DNA of 64,000 nucleotides from Actinomyces sp. oral taxon 414 (GTDB taxonomy: Bacteria > Actinomycetota > Actinomycetes > Actinomycetales > Actinomycetaceae), in assembly GCF_001278845.1 (NCBI RefSeq), contig NZ_CP012590.1:992001-1056000 (forward strand), written 5' to 3'. Shown here piece after piece: positions 33,796 through 42,513 of this stretch (position 1 is its first letter; every line of letters begins with the position of its first letter). The position numbers and the translations under genes were made by a program. The notes beneath the pieces were generated by a model, which did no database searches, was not told the origin of the DNA, and saw only the letters and a program-made list of their open reading frames with translations.

Positions 33796-34599
33796 TCCGA
33801 GGCGCCCTCGAGTCGCAATGAGCGCCACGACGGCGAGGACCGCCATCCCCGCGGTGGCGGGCCAGATGGTGGTCGCCTGCTGGCCGGTGATTCCGGACCA
33901 CGTCGTCAGGGCCCAGTTGATGGAGTTGTGCGCCAGGATGGCCAGCAGTACCGAGCCCCGCGCCAGGTTGGTGATCCAGGATATGACGATGGAACTGGTG
34001 ACCGTGAAGGCGAAGAATCCGAGAACGTCGCCCACGTTGTTGTGCGGAGTCTCCCAGGCCGATACGAAGAACTGGGGCAGATGCCAGCCTCCCCAGATGA
34101 GGCCGAGCACGACGGCGGCCTGGAGCGGGCGGAGCCGCTCCTGCAGAATGGGCAGGGCGAATCCGCGCCACCCCACTTCTTCCTGGATGGGGCCTCCTAT
34201 GAGAAAGGCGACTGCCTGAATGAGGGGGCCGATCACCACGGCCGGACCGACGAAGGACGGTGTGCCCGCCTCTTTGCCGGGCAGCACGGCCGAAGCGGCC
34301 ATAATAACCACGGGTATCGCAATGAGGGCCAATGCGTAGGACGCTGGAGGAACGCGCCATCGCTTGAATGAGGAGACCCAGGTGCGCAATGAACCGGTCG
34401 TCAGACGGGTCATAATGAGCGAGGCGAGGAATGGCCCGGCCAGTAGCGCCAGCTGCCCCGCCCCTGCTGCCGCATAGTTGTACGACTGCGTGGGAATGAG
34501 CCTCTGCAGGGGGATGAATGGCACCCAGAAGACCCATGACCCCACGTAGGCGAGAACGACGAATCCCGTCAGCGGATGAGAGCGCAACCAGCGAATCAT
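33748..34599 (-). CDS. CPBP-family intramembrane glutamic endopeptidase
   Basis: The 283-residue membrane protein has about eight hydrophobic segments and the CAAX-protease/bacteriocin-processing motifs: EEVGWRGFALP (double Glu), WGGWHLPQF (His) and LAHNSINW (His/Asn). Members in bacteria act in self-immunity or prenyl-protein-like cleavage, but the target here is unknown. The N-terminus is MIRWLRSHPLTGFVVLAY, and its AGGAGC site is good. Neighbours give no clue. Confidence 0.88.
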   Translation of the reverse strand: MIRWLRSHPLTGFVVLAYVGSWVFWVPFIPLQRLIPTQSYNYAAAGAGQLALLAGPFLASLIMTRLTTGSLRTWVSSFKRWRVPPASYALALIAIPVVIMAASAVLPGKEAGTPSFVGPAVVIGPLIQAVAFLIGGPIQEEVGWRGFALPILQERLRPLQAAVVLGLIWGGWHLPQFFVSAWETPHNNVGDVLGFFAFTVTSSIVISWITNLARGSVLLAILAHNSINWALTTWSGITGQQATTIWPATAGMAVLAVVALIATRGRLGLATPAESASAEPANG

Positions 34600-34872
34600 A
34601 GGTGCTCCTTATTCATGGCATTCACCATATAGTCTGTTCGCCGGCGTCGCAAGACGGGCCAGTCGCCGCATCCGCACCCGCACCCGCGCCGGCAGCGCGC
34701 CGCGCGGCTGAACCGGCCGCGGCCGAGGACGACTGCGCGGCTCCGGCGTCGTCACGGCGAAAAGCCCCGCCGGCGAAGGCGGACGCGCCCCATCGCCCGG
34801 ACCCGACACTGCTGATCGGCTCCGGGTTCGATACCGGCGGGCCCCGCTCGACGAGCGCTCATACGGCCGCGG

Positions 34873-34957
34873 TGGTGCGCGAGAAGGGACTCGAACCCTC
34901 ACGCCCGAAGGCACCAGAACCTAAATCTGGGGCGTCTACCAGTTCCGCCACTCGCGC
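34873..34957 (-). tRNA. tRNA-Leu (anticodon TAG)
   Basis: On the minus strand the acceptor gcgcgag/ctcgcgc, the anticodon arm ccaga-tttaggt-tctgg, a variable arm tgccttcgggcg and the T-loop ggttcgagtcc fold into a class-II tRNA. The loop gives TAG. The CCA end is encoded (34873-34875). Confidence 0.95.
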
Positions 34958-34999
34958 TTACCATCACAGCCTACCGGCCGCGCGCATATCCTTGGGCTT

Positions 35000-36130
35000 A
35001 TGGCACGCGACGATGCACCGCCCGGCACCCGCACCACCGAACTCCTGCCCCCGCTCCCCGCCGAGCTCGCCGAGGCGCTGGCCGCCTCCGGCGCCGCCTG
35101 CGACCCGGCCGCCGTCGTCCCCGAGCCGCAGGACGCCCCGCCACTGCGCTGGGGGATCCTCGGCGCGGGCCATATCGCCGGCAGATTCGCCGACGACGTA
35201 CCCGCCTTCTCCTCCGGTTCCGTCGTGGCCGTCGGCAGCCGCGACGGATCCAGGGCGCGGGCCTTCATCGACGCCCATCCCGGCATGGGCAAGGGCGAGT
35301 CCGTCCGCGCCCACGGCGCCTACGAGGACCTGGTCGCCGACGAGGCCGTCGAGGCCGTCTACATCGCGACCCCGCACTCCTTCCACGCCGAGCAGGCGGT
35401 ACTCGCCCTCGAGGCGGGCAAGCCCGTCCTGGTGGAGAAGTCCTTCGCCCTCAACGCCGGCCAGGCCCGCCGGGTCCTGGAGCGGGCGCGGGCACTGGGG
35501 CTGTTCGCCATGGAGGCGATGTGGACGCGCTTCCTGCCCGGGCAGGTCCTCGCCCGGGCACTGATCTCCTGCGGGGCGCTGGGCGAGCTGCGGAGCGTGC
35601 GGGCCGAGCACTTCCAGTCCCTGCTGCACGTCGAACGCCTGGTGCGCCCCGAACTGGCCGGCGGCGCCCTGCTGGACCTGGGCGTCTACCCGCTCAGCTT
35701 CATCCACTCCCTCCTGGGGGTGCCCGACGCCATGGAGGTCGTGGGCCGCCTGGCCCCGCAGGGCGTCGACCTCCACGAGGTCGTGGCGATGCGCTACGCG
35801 CGGGCGACGGCGGTGGCCTGCTCCGCCATGGACTGCGCCGGGCCGAACCCCGCCCAGGTCATCGGCACCCGGGGACGCCTGGCCATCGACACTTGGTTCT
35901 ACGGCGTCAGCCCGGTGAGCGTGGATCTGTACGACGGCGCCGGGCGCGGCCCGGTCGTATGGGATGCGCGCGTGCCCGGGCACTTCCACTACGAGGCCGC
36001 GGAGGTCGCGCGCTGCGTGGCCGAGGGGCGCGCGCAGTCGTCGGTCATGCCCTGGTCCGCCACCATCGAGGTGATGGAGATAATGGACCGGGTGCGCTCC
36101 CGCCTGGGCGTGGTCTACCCGGGGGAGTAG
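35000..36130 (+). CDS. Gfo/Idh/MocA-family NAD(P)-dependent oxidoreductase
   Basis: The 376-residue protein has a Rossmann start (RWGILGAGHIAGRFADDV), the conserved lysine region GKPVLVEKSFALNA, and the C-terminal alpha/beta domain (FAMEAMWTRFLPG, GGALLDLGVYPL). These are typical of trans-1,2-dihydrobenzene-1,2-diol dehydrogenase-like members. It should oxidise a sugar, inositol or related alcohol with NAD(P). About 45 extra residues precede the Rossmann fold, so a start further downstream is possible, but no better ribosome site was seen. The gene is alone between tRNA-Leu and a small gene. Confidence 0.85.
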   Translation: MARDDAPPGTRTTELLPPLPAELAEALAASGAACDPAAVVPEPQDAPPLRWGILGAGHIAGRFADDVPAFSSGSVVAVGSRDGSRARAFIDAHPGMGKGESVRAHGAYEDLVADEAVEAVYIATPHSFHAEQAVLALEAGKPVLVEKSFALNAGQARRVLERARALGLFAMEAMWTRFLPGQVLARALISCGALGELRSVRAEHFQSLLHVERLVRPELAGGALLDLGVYPLSFIHSLLGVPDAMEVVGRLAPQGVDLHEVVAMRYARATAVACSAMDCAGPNPAQVIGTRGRLAIDTWFYGVSPVSVDLYDGAGRGPVVWDARVPGHFHYEAAEVARCVAEGRAQSSVMPWSATIEVMEIMDRVRSRLGVVYPGE

Positions 36131-36170
36131 CCGGTCCGCCGGCCCGGGCCCGGAGCGCCGGGCGGCTCGC

Positions 36171-36341
36171 TCAGGCCGCCAGGGCCAGCGCCTCCTGCGC
36201 GGCCTGGAGGCGCTCCAGCGCGCGCTCGAGGCGGGAGGGGGAGGCGGACGAGCCCAGCGAGGCGAGCTCGGCGCGGGCGGCGCTCAGCTCGCGCTCGGCG
36301 TCCTCGCGCTGCTGGGCGATCGTGTTCGTCATGTGCGTCAT
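36171..36341 (-). CDS. 56-residue coiled-coil protein
   Basis: The frame, too short for standard tracks, has an excellent AGGAGAAGAACG ribosome site before ATG 36341. The product MTHMTNTIAQQREDAEREL... is almost entirely Ala/Glu/Arg/Leu heptads, predicting a helical hairpin or dimeric coiled coil (AELASLG turn SRLERALERLQAAQEAL). A second ATG three codons in is possible. No domain is recognised; a small structural or regulatory protein is likely. It ends convergent with the oxidoreductase gene. Confidence 0.65.
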   Translation of the reverse strand: MTHMTNTIAQQREDAERELSAARAELASLGSSASPSRLERALERLQAAQEALALAA

Positions 36342-36697
36342 CGTTCTTCTCCTTACATCGTGGCCCGCGGGCGGGCCCCTCTGCGCCGGGCGAAGTGCAG
36401 GTGGTTCCTGCGGCCCGGCATGCTGTGGTCTTCGCGGTCGCGGCGTCCGGGTGCGGACGGCGCCCGGATTGTGACCTGTGACCGGCGGGCGGGCACCGGT
36501 GCTGCCGTGCTCTCGCCGTCGGCCGACGCAAGGAGGAACCCCGAGGACGGTTGAAACATTCCCGACGGGAGTCGCATCGACGCCCGTCCGGGTCGCGTCC
36601 GGGGTCGGGGCCGCCGACGGGCGGGACCCGCCGAATCCGGCCGGCCGGTGGCGGCGCGGCGGAAGCGTTCCCAGTCCGGCGCGCGGCCCTCCCTGCG
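36342..36697. other. 356-base gap without a supported gene
   Basis: Between the small coiled-coil gene and the tRNA-Lys pair I see only GC-rich sequence and short unconvincing frames. It probably holds the small gene's promoter on its left part. No repeat family member is present. Confidence 0.5.
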
Positions 36698-36774
36698 TGG
36701 TACCCCCTCAGGGACTCGAACCCTGGACACCCTGATTAAGAGTCAGGTGCTCTGACCAACTGAGCTAAGGAGGC
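36698..36774 (-). tRNA. tRNA-Lys (anticodon CTT), copy 1
   Basis: Minus-strand acceptor gcctcct/agggggt, D-arm agctcagttggtcagagc, anticodon arm cctga-ctcttaa-tcagg (CTT), T-arm ccagggttcgagtccctg. CCA is encoded. Confidence 0.95.
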
Positions 36775-36814
36775 ATTGGTCATGCGGGCGGCTCTCCGCG
36801 GGGATCCCCGTCCG

Positions 36815-36891
36815 TGGTACCCCCTCAAGGATTCGAACCTTGGACACCCTGATTAAGAGTCAGGTGCTCTGACCAACTGAGCTAAGGAGGC
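36815..36891 (-). tRNA. tRNA-Lys (anticodon CTT), copy 2
   Basis: The same gene as at 36698-36774 apart from a compensated T-stem change (ccaaggttcgaatccttg). Forty bases separate the copies. Both read AAG codons. Confidence 0.95.
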
Positions 36892-37060
36892 ACGTCATCG
36901 AGCGCTCTCACGCCCGGCGACGGAAGAAGACTCTACGGGCTGGACGCCGGGACGTCCAATCGACGAGGTCACAAAACGCTCCGATGTGCGGGAAGTCTCA
37001 GGGGGTGCCGGGGCCGGGCCGCTCCCGACGCCGCTCCCGACGTCGGCCTCGACGTCGCTC

Positions 37061-37579
37061 TCAGCGCCGGCCTCGGCGCTGGCCTCGGCGTCGTCCCCGT
37101 CCCCGGTCCGGACCCTCCGGACCCTCCGGGGCGCCGGCGCCCCCCGAGCCGCCGGAATCCCCCGAGCCCCCCGCGGCGCTCCGGCGCCGGGCGGCGCGGC
37201 GGCGTTCGACGTCGGCCATCCGCGCCCGGTCCTTGCGGGAGAGCGAGGAGCGGTCCGCGGCGCGGGGGGCGGCCTTCGGCTCGTCCTCCGGTTCGAGGAC
37301 CCGCCCGGTGCGCTTGAACTCCCGGAATCGAGAGAGTTCGCTGGTCTGGGCCGCGGTGAGGCGGTGCCACAGGGGCAGGTCGAGCTTCTTGCGCTCGGTC
37401 ACGCGGGAGCCGAGCGCCCAGCCCCCCAGGAGGATGGCGACGACGACCGTGCCGGAGACCAGCGAGTCCGGGCCCAGGCGGGCGGCCACGGCCCCGCCCA
37501 CGAGGCCGACCACCAGGAGCGTGCCCAGGACGATCCCCGCCATGGACAGCCAGTACCGCTGGCTCGGGTTGAGGTTCAT
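37061..37579 (-). CDS. two-helix membrane protein with basic tail
   Basis: ATG 37579 overlaps the stop of the proline iminopeptidase gene (ATGA), giving 172 residues. Two hydrophobic helices follow MNLNPSQRYW (WLSMAGIVLGTLLVVGLVGG and SGTVVVAILLGGWALG). A cytoplasmic segment (LWHRLTAAQTSELSRFREFKR) and a long Arg/Ala and Gly/Ser-rich low-complexity C-terminus come next. I do not recognise the family. The coupling to the peptidase suggests co-expression only. Confidence 0.7.
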   Translation of the reverse strand: MNLNPSQRYWLSMAGIVLGTLLVVGLVGGAVAARLGPDSLVSGTVVVAILLGGWALGSRVTERKKLDLPLWHRLTAAQTSELSRFREFKRTGRVLEPEDEPKAAPRAADRSSLSRKDRARMADVERRRAARRRSAAGGSGDSGGSGGAGAPEGPEGPDRGRGRRRGQRRGRR

Positions 37580-38613
37580 GAGGCGCCGCCGCGTACCAGG
37601 TCGAGCGCCAGGCGGTCGGTGGCCTCGATGAGGCGGTCCAGGGTCTCGGGCTCGTTGTAGGCGTGCCCGGAGGCGGGGCTGATGCGCAGCTCGGCCTGCG
37701 GCCAGGCGCGGTGCAGCGCCCAGGCGGTGCCCATGGGGCAGACGACGTCGTAGCGGCCCTGGACGATCACGCCCGGAATGGCGTGCTCGGCCAGGACGCG
37801 GGCGCCGCGGATGAGCGCCCCGTCCTCCATCCACCCGGCGTGGCGGAAGAAGTGGTTCTCAATGCGGGCGAAGTCCAGGGCCCAGGAGAGGTCCCGGGCC
37901 GCGTCGACGTGGGGCTGGTCGCGCAGGAGCGTGGAGGTGGCGGCCTCCCACGTGGTCCAGGCGATCGCCGCGGGGCCGTGGACGGCCGGGTCGGGGCTGG
38001 CGAGCAGCTCGTGGTAGCGCTCGATGAAGCCGCCCGGGCCGACGCCCTCGCCCGCGGCGGCCACGAAGGCCTCCCACTCGTCGGGGTAGATCATGTCCGC
38101 CCCGGCGCCCTCGTAGAACCACTCGAGCTCGCGCCTGCTCAGGGTGAACACGCCCCGCAGAACCAGGGCGAGGACCCTCCCGGGGTGGGTCTGGGCGTAG
38201 GCCAGGGAGAGGGTCGAGCCCCAGGAGCCGCCGAAGACGAGCCAGGCCTCGATGCCCAGGTGCTCGCGCAGGCGCTCCATGTCGGCCACGAGCGCCCACG
38301 TCGTATTGGTCGACAGGTCCGTCCCGGACTCCCGGGCGCGGGGCAGGGAGCGGCCGCAGCCGCGCTGGTCGAACAGGACGATGCGGTAGCGCTCGGGGTC
38401 GAAGAGCCGCCGGTGGTCGGGGGCGCAGCCGCCGCCGGGACCGCCGTGGACGAAGACGGCGGGGATGCCCCGCGGGTTGCCGCAGCACTCCCAGTAGACC
38501 CGCTGGCCGTCCCCGACGTCGAGCAGGCCGGTCTCGTAGGGCTCGATGGGCGGGTAGAAGCCGCGCGGCGGACGGGGCGGGGGCGCGGCGGCGCCGGTCT
38601 GTGTCTCCTCCAT
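37576..38613 (-). CDS. pip: proline iminopeptidase
   Basis: An alpha/beta hydrolase of 345 residues with the oxyanion motif FVHGGPGGGCAPDH, the DQRGCGRS motif and the nucleophile elbow GGSWGSTL. The C-terminal His is in SGHAYNEPET and the Asp in VQGRYDVVCP, all as in peptidase family S33 proline iminopeptidases. It removes N-terminal proline from peptides in the cytoplasm. The N-terminus has a Pro/Ala-rich stretch before RGFYPPIEPYETGLLDVGDG. It is divergent from the ATP-grasp gene and overlaps the membrane protein gene downstream. Confidence 0.93.
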   Translation of the reverse strand: MEETQTGAAAPPPRPPRGFYPPIEPYETGLLDVGDGQRVYWECCGNPRGIPAVFVHGGPGGGCAPDHRRLFDPERYRIVLFDQRGCGRSLPRARESGTDLSTNTTWALVADMERLREHLGIEAWLVFGGSWGSTLSLAYAQTHPGRVLALVLRGVFTLSRRELEWFYEGAGADMIYPDEWEAFVAAAGEGVGPGGFIERYHELLASPDPAVHGPAAIAWTTWEAATSTLLRDQPHVDAARDLSWALDFARIENHFFRHAGWMEDGALIRGARVLAEHAIPGVIVQGRYDVVCPMGTAWALHRAWPQAELRISPASGHAYNEPETLDRLIEATDRLALDLVRGGAS

Positions 38614-38701
38614 GACCGCATTGTGTCACTGCCCGCGTGCCCGGTCGGCGTCGCGGTGCGCCCGGGCCCGGCGGCGGCGCCCTGCGCGGTACCGTGGGCG
38701 C

Positions 38702-39616
38702 GTGACCCGGCCCATTGTGACGCTCGCTACCTGCTCCGACTACTCAGACCTCGACGACGACGACCGCGGCCTGCCCGACGCCCTGCGCGAGCGCGGCATC
38801 GAACCCCGCGTGGCCGTGTGGGACGATCCCGCCGTCGACTGGGACGACGCCGGCGTCGTCGTCCTGCGCTCCGTGCGCGACTACGCGAGGAACTACGGCC
38901 AGTTCCTGGCCTGGGCCCGCTCCGTCCCGCGCCTGGCCAACCACCCCGACGTCGTGGAGTGGAATTCGGACAAGCACTACCTCAGGCGACTGGCGGAGCT
39001 GGGGGCGCCCATGATCCCGACCACCTGGCTCGAGCCCGGCGCCGGCTACTCCAAGCACCAGGTCCACTCCCGCTTCCCCGCCCGCGGCGACTTCGTGGTC
39101 AAGCCCGCGATCTCCTCCGGAGGGCGCGGCACCGGCCGCTACACCGCCACCGACGCCCGCTCGCGCGCCGACGCCATCAACGACGCCATGCACCACCTCC
39201 GGCGCGGCCGCACCGTCATGGTCCAACGCTACCTGGAGGAGGTCGACCGCAGGGGCGAGTTCTCCCTGGTCTACTTCAACGGCGTCCTGTCCCACGCCGT
39301 GGAGAAGGCGCCCATGCTCCACCCGTCCTTCCGCTCCACCGACGAGGTGCACGAGGAGATCGTCACCGCCCGCGAGCCCGACGAGCGGGAGTGGCTGTGG
39401 GGCGAGAAGGTCCGCAAGGCCATCCACGGCCTGATCAAGGAGCACGCCGGGCGCGACATCCAGCTGCTGTTCAACCGCGTCGACGTCGTCGCCGACGGGC
39501 GGGGCGGCTTCTACCTCATGGAGGTCTCCCTCATCGACGCCGGGCTGTATCTGAGCTCCGCGCCCGAGGCCCTGGGCAACTTCGCCGACGCCATCGCCCA
39601 GCGCGTCCTGTGGTGA
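38702..39616 (+). CDS. ATP-grasp family ligase
   Basis: GTG 38702 yields 304 residues. The ATP-grasp elements are recognisable: FVVKPAISSGGRGTGRYT (large glycine loop), TVMVQRYLEEV, RGEFSLVYFNGVLSHAVEK, and GGFYLMEVSLIDAGLYLS (metal-binding Glu/Asp region). This subgroup resembles glutathione-synthetase-like or cycloserine-biosynthesis ATP-grasp proteins often annotated hypothetical. The substrate is unknown. The gene is alone, with MITE 2 downstream. Confidence 0.78.
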   Translation: MTRPIVTLATCSDYSDLDDDDRGLPDALRERGIEPRVAVWDDPAVDWDDAGVVVLRSVRDYARNYGQFLAWARSVPRLANHPDVVEWNSDKHYLRRLAELGAPMIPTTWLEPGAGYSKHQVHSRFPARGDFVVKPAISSGGRGTGRYTATDARSRADAINDAMHHLRRGRTVMVQRYLEEVDRRGEFSLVYFNGVLSHAVEKAPMLHPSFRSTDEVHEEIVTAREPDEREWLWGEKVRKAIHGLIKEHAGRDIQLLFNRVDVVADGRGGFYLMEVSLIDAGLYLSSAPEALGNFADAIAQRVLW

Positions 39617-39728
39617 GCCGGCGGGCGGGGCGCGAACGAACGCGCCCCGGCGCGCTCAACCTTCCGGGGTTGATATCGATGGATCACCTTCAGAAGGCTG
39701 AATTGCGTGCTCGGCTGCGCCATCCTCG

Positions 39729-40085
39729 AAGGTTATTCAGCGGGCGTCTGGGTGCGTCTGGGTGCGTGCGGGTGCGGGGTTGGCGGGGGCGCGGGGGCGG
39801 CTGTGGTGGTTCCCGTTCCCGTCGTCCCCCGGATCGTCCGCGCTGTGGACCGCAGCGACCCCCGCCGCGCCGCCCCGCCCGGGGCCCGCGGTAGCGCCGT
39901 TTGTCCAAATCTGCCACAAAGGCCCCGATCGAGCCGGAGCGCGCGAGAAGAATCGTTGATATTCCGCGCTTTTCTTCGCGGCCGATCCCGCCGTGGGGCG
40001 CCTTTGTGGCAGATTTGGACACGACCCCACCCCGGATCGCCACAGGAGCCCCACCAGCACCACACAGACATCCCAGAATAACCTT
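39729..40085. mobile_element. MITE-like element 2 (357 bp)
   Basis: The same termini (AAGGTTATTC/GAATAACCTT) enclose the 120-bp core at 39902-40021. The flanking pentamers CCTCG and CCTGG differ by one base, as an aged target duplication would. The left end continues cagcgggcgtctgggtg, partly repeated. It ends 17 bases before the ribosome site of the next gene and so probably supplies or separates its promoter. Confidence 0.85.
39902..40021. repeat. 120-bp palindromic core, copy 2
   Basis: The terminal 22-bp inverted repeats are identical to copy 1; internal differences are mostly in the right half (tttcttcgcggccgatcc). Confidence 0.88.
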
Positions 40086-40116
40086 CCTGGTTCCCGTTTC
40101 GATTAGGAGGACCGCC

Positions 40117-40761
40117 ATGTGGCCGTTCACCCGCAGGCGCGCCCCGGAGCCGGTGCCGCCCGGCGCCGACGAGATCGGCGCCATGCTCGCCCGGCTGGAG
40201 CCCTTCGGCGTCGGCCTGGACCGGGCCGAGGACCTGCCCATCATTGTCGAGGCGGTGGCGGGCTACGCGGGCCGGCCGCAGTGGTGGCGGCGGTGGCAAG
40301 AAGAGCCGTGGACCGAACTCCTGTGGATCCTGGCCGGTCCCAGGGAGGACGTCGACGGTGAGGATGTGTCCTTCTCGAAGCGGCTGCTGCACTGGGACAC
40401 CGAGTGCGTCGAGGGCCCCGGCTCCTACTGCGCCCTGGTCCGGGCCCTGGCACACGCCTTCGAGGGATGCGTGACGATCACGGACGTGACCGACCACGTG
40501 GACACCCGAGCCCGCACCGCCCGCCTGCACTACCGGATCAACGGCACGAGCGTGGACCTGACCCCCGTTGTCGACGGCGACTGGCTGGACGGGGAGGTCC
40601 TTGTTGACATCGTTGGCAGTATCGAGGCGCGGTGCGACCGGAGCGCCTACGTCCTGTCCGGCGGGCAGGACTTCCTCCTCGTCGTGCTGCGCCGGGCCGA
40701 CCTGCCCGCCTTCGAGGCCCTAATCGGGACCGCTCTGGACCCGATGATTCCCCGGGACTGA
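40117..40761 (+). CDS. unknown soluble protein
   Basis: The 214-residue product starts MWPFTRRRAPEPVPPGADEI, with a strong TTAGGAGG site at 40103-40110. The sequence is a normal mixed alpha/beta protein (LPIIVEAVAGYAG, WTELLWILAGPREDVDG, LVRALAHAFEGCVTITDVTD, LLVVLRRADLPAFEALIG) without signal or membrane segments. I recognise no family. It follows MITE 2 directly, so any older promoter lies beyond the element. Confidence 0.72.
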   Translation: MWPFTRRRAPEPVPPGADEIGAMLARLEPFGVGLDRAEDLPIIVEAVAGYAGRPQWWRRWQEEPWTELLWILAGPREDVDGEDVSFSKRLLHWDTECVEGPGSYCALVRALAHAFEGCVTITDVTDHVDTRARTARLHYRINGTSVDLTPVVDGDWLDGEVLVDIVGSIEARCDRSAYVLSGGQDFLLVVLRRADLPAFEALIGTALDPMIPRD

Positions 40762-40897
40762 CGCCCGCGGCCCCGCGCCGGCGGCGGGCCGGGCCGGCGG
40801 CGCCGCGCTCCCCGCCCGTTTCACCCGGGCGCCCGGGCCAGATATCCTCCTGGTGGGTCGCCGCTCCGGCGGCCGGCGCCGACGACGGGAGACAGCC

Positions 40898-41281
40898 ATG
40901 CGCACACTGCTCAATATCATCTGGGTGGTCTTCGGCGGATTCTGGCTCTTCCTCGGCTACCTGCTCTTCGGGCTCATCGCCTGCCTCTTCATCATCACCA
41001 TCCCGGCCGGGGTCGCCTGCTTCCGCATCGCCAGCTACGCCCTGTGGCCCTTCGGGCGCACCGTCGTCGAGACGCCGGGCGCCGGCGCCATGAGCTGCCT
41101 GTCCAATGTGGTGTGGTTCGTGGTGGCCGGGCTGTGGCTCGCCCTCGGGCACATCGCCACCGCCGCGCTCCAAGCCGTCACGATTATCGGCATCCCCCTG
41201 GCGATCGCCAATATCAAAATGATCCCGGTGACCTGCTTCCCCTTCGGCAAGCGGATCGTGGAGGGACCCGGCATCCTGTAA
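40898..41281 (+). CDS. YccF-domain membrane protein
   Basis: The 127-residue protein consists of two repeats of the YccF unit (LLNIIWVVFGGFWLFLGYLLFG and CLSNVVWFVVAGLWLALGHIA). Each is followed by a conserved loop ending PFGRTVVETP and PFGKRIVEGPG. Four helices are expected. Its function is unknown. ATG 40898 was chosen over the upstream open frame because it directly precedes the first unit. Confidence 0.88.
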   Translation: MRTLLNIIWVVFGGFWLFLGYLLFGLIACLFIITIPAGVACFRIASYALWPFGRTVVETPGAGAMSCLSNVVWFVVAGLWLALGHIATAALQAVTIIGIPLAIANIKMIPVTCFPFGKRIVEGPGIL

Positions 41282-41335
41282 CGCCCGGGCCGGGGCCTTG
41301 ACGAGTACCGCCTCGGCCGTGACGCCGGGGCCGGG

Positions 41336-41840
41336 AAGGTTATTCAGTGGGTGGTGGTGTGGGGCGGCGGGGGAGTGGCGTCGCGGTCCGCGAGATCGTC
41401 ACTTGACCGCCGAGATCGTCGGGTAACCCGCGAGATCGTCTGCTAGAGGTACGTTCTCGTGGGTTAAGTGGCGATCTCGCGGATTGGGGCGCCTGCGCGC
41501 GGGCCGGGTGGTGCTCGGGTGGGGACGGCGCGGTCGAACGGGGCGCTCGCCCGGTCCGCGACCGCCCTCCGCGCGGGTGTCCGCGCCGATGTTGACATCA
41601 TGGACCTCGCCGAGGCGGGCGACGCCCTCCCCACGGGGCCCGCAGCGGCGCCAGTTGTCCAAATCTGCCACAAAGGCCCGGATCGAGCCGGAACGCCGGA
41701 AGAGAATCGTTGATATTCCGCGGTTTCATTCGCGGCCGATCCCGGCTCGGGGCGCCTTTGTGGCAGATTTGGACACGCCCCCGCCCCGGGTCGTCCCAGG
41801 AGTCCCACCAGCACCACTCGGACGATCCCAGAATAACCTT
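41336..41840. mobile_element. MITE-like element 3 (505 bp)
   Basis: Termini AAGGTTATTC and GAATAACCTT with the perfect 5-bp duplication CCGGG (41331-41335, 41841-41845). Inside are a decayed copy of the 31541 palindrome (41389-41485, loop ctgctagaggt) and the 120-bp core (41656-41775). It ends nine bases from the stop codon of the YbaK gene. Confidence 0.87.
41656..41775. repeat. 120-bp palindromic core, copy 3
   Basis: Same length and 22-bp ends as the copies at 32292 and 39902; interior ggatcgagccggaacgc is slightly diverged. Confidence 0.88.
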
Positions 41841-41849
41841 CCGGGGTCC

Positions 41850-42356
41850 TCAGGCGGTGAGGGAGGCGAAGACCGCTCCGGTCGCCCGGGCCAGGTCCGC
41901 CGCCGCCAGGACGAGGCTCAGACCGCGCCGACCCGCAGACACGAGGACGCGGTCGCGCTCCTCCACGGAGGCGTCGATGACGGTGGGGAGCCGCTTCTTC
42001 TGCCCCAGGGGCGAGATGCCGCCGACGACGTAGCCGGTCATCCGCTCGGCGTCGGACGGCTCGATGAGGGCGACCCGTTTCATCCCCAGCGCGTGCGCGG
42101 CGCTCTTGAGGTCCAGGCGGCGGTCGGAAGGGATGACGCACACCCCCACCGCCCGGCCGTCGCCGACGAGGAGGGTCTTGAGGACCGCCGCCGGGTCCTC
42201 GCCGAGCGCCGCCGCGGCCTCCAGGCCGAAGCCCAGTTCCGAGCGCTCGTCGTGGGTGTAGGCGACCGTCTCGTAGGGCAGGCCCGCCCGGTCGAGAACC
42301 CTGATCGCGGGCGTCGCCCCCGCGTGCACGCCCTTGCTTCTGCTCTTCCTGCCCAC
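41850..42356 (-). CDS. ybaK: Cys-tRNA(Pro)/aminoacyl-tRNA deacylase, YbaK family
   Basis: The 168-residue protein begins at GTG 42356 (MGRKSRSKGVHAGATPAIRVLDRAGLPYE), the usual YbaK start. The family's catalytic-pocket residues are seen in LKTLLVGDGR, LDLKSAAHALGMKRV, TGYVVGGISPLGQ and TVIDASVEERD. It hydrolyses cysteine mis-attached to tRNA-Pro. A longer open frame upstream is rejected because it is Arg-rich and without homology-like sequence. Confidence 0.92.
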   Translation of the reverse strand: MGRKSRSKGVHAGATPAIRVLDRAGLPYETVAYTHDERSELGFGLEAAAALGEDPAAVLKTLLVGDGRAVGVCVIPSDRRLDLKSAAHALGMKRVALIEPSDAERMTGYVVGGISPLGQKKRLPTVIDASVEERDRVLVSAGRRGLSLVLAAADLARATGAVFASLTA

Positions 42357-42513
42357 GGCGCCGACCCTACTCGCCCGGGGGCGTCTTTTAGCGCGGCGGC
42401 GATTCCCCCGGCACGCCGCCAACGCCTCCGCGCCGCCCCGATTTCCGCGAGCGCGCAGTCTGCGGGCGCGTCGGGCGCGTCGCCGTCGGGGCTGGCACTC
42501 GTGCCGCTCCGAT
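42357..42513. other. gap with partial copies of a palindromic repeat
   Basis: The region 42357-42724 holds no gene. It contains the palindrome at 42514-42592 and two fragments that look like decayed arms: ttccgcgagcgcgcag near 42443 and gctggaaacttgcgcgctcgcgg near 42630-42652. Confidence 0.5.
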
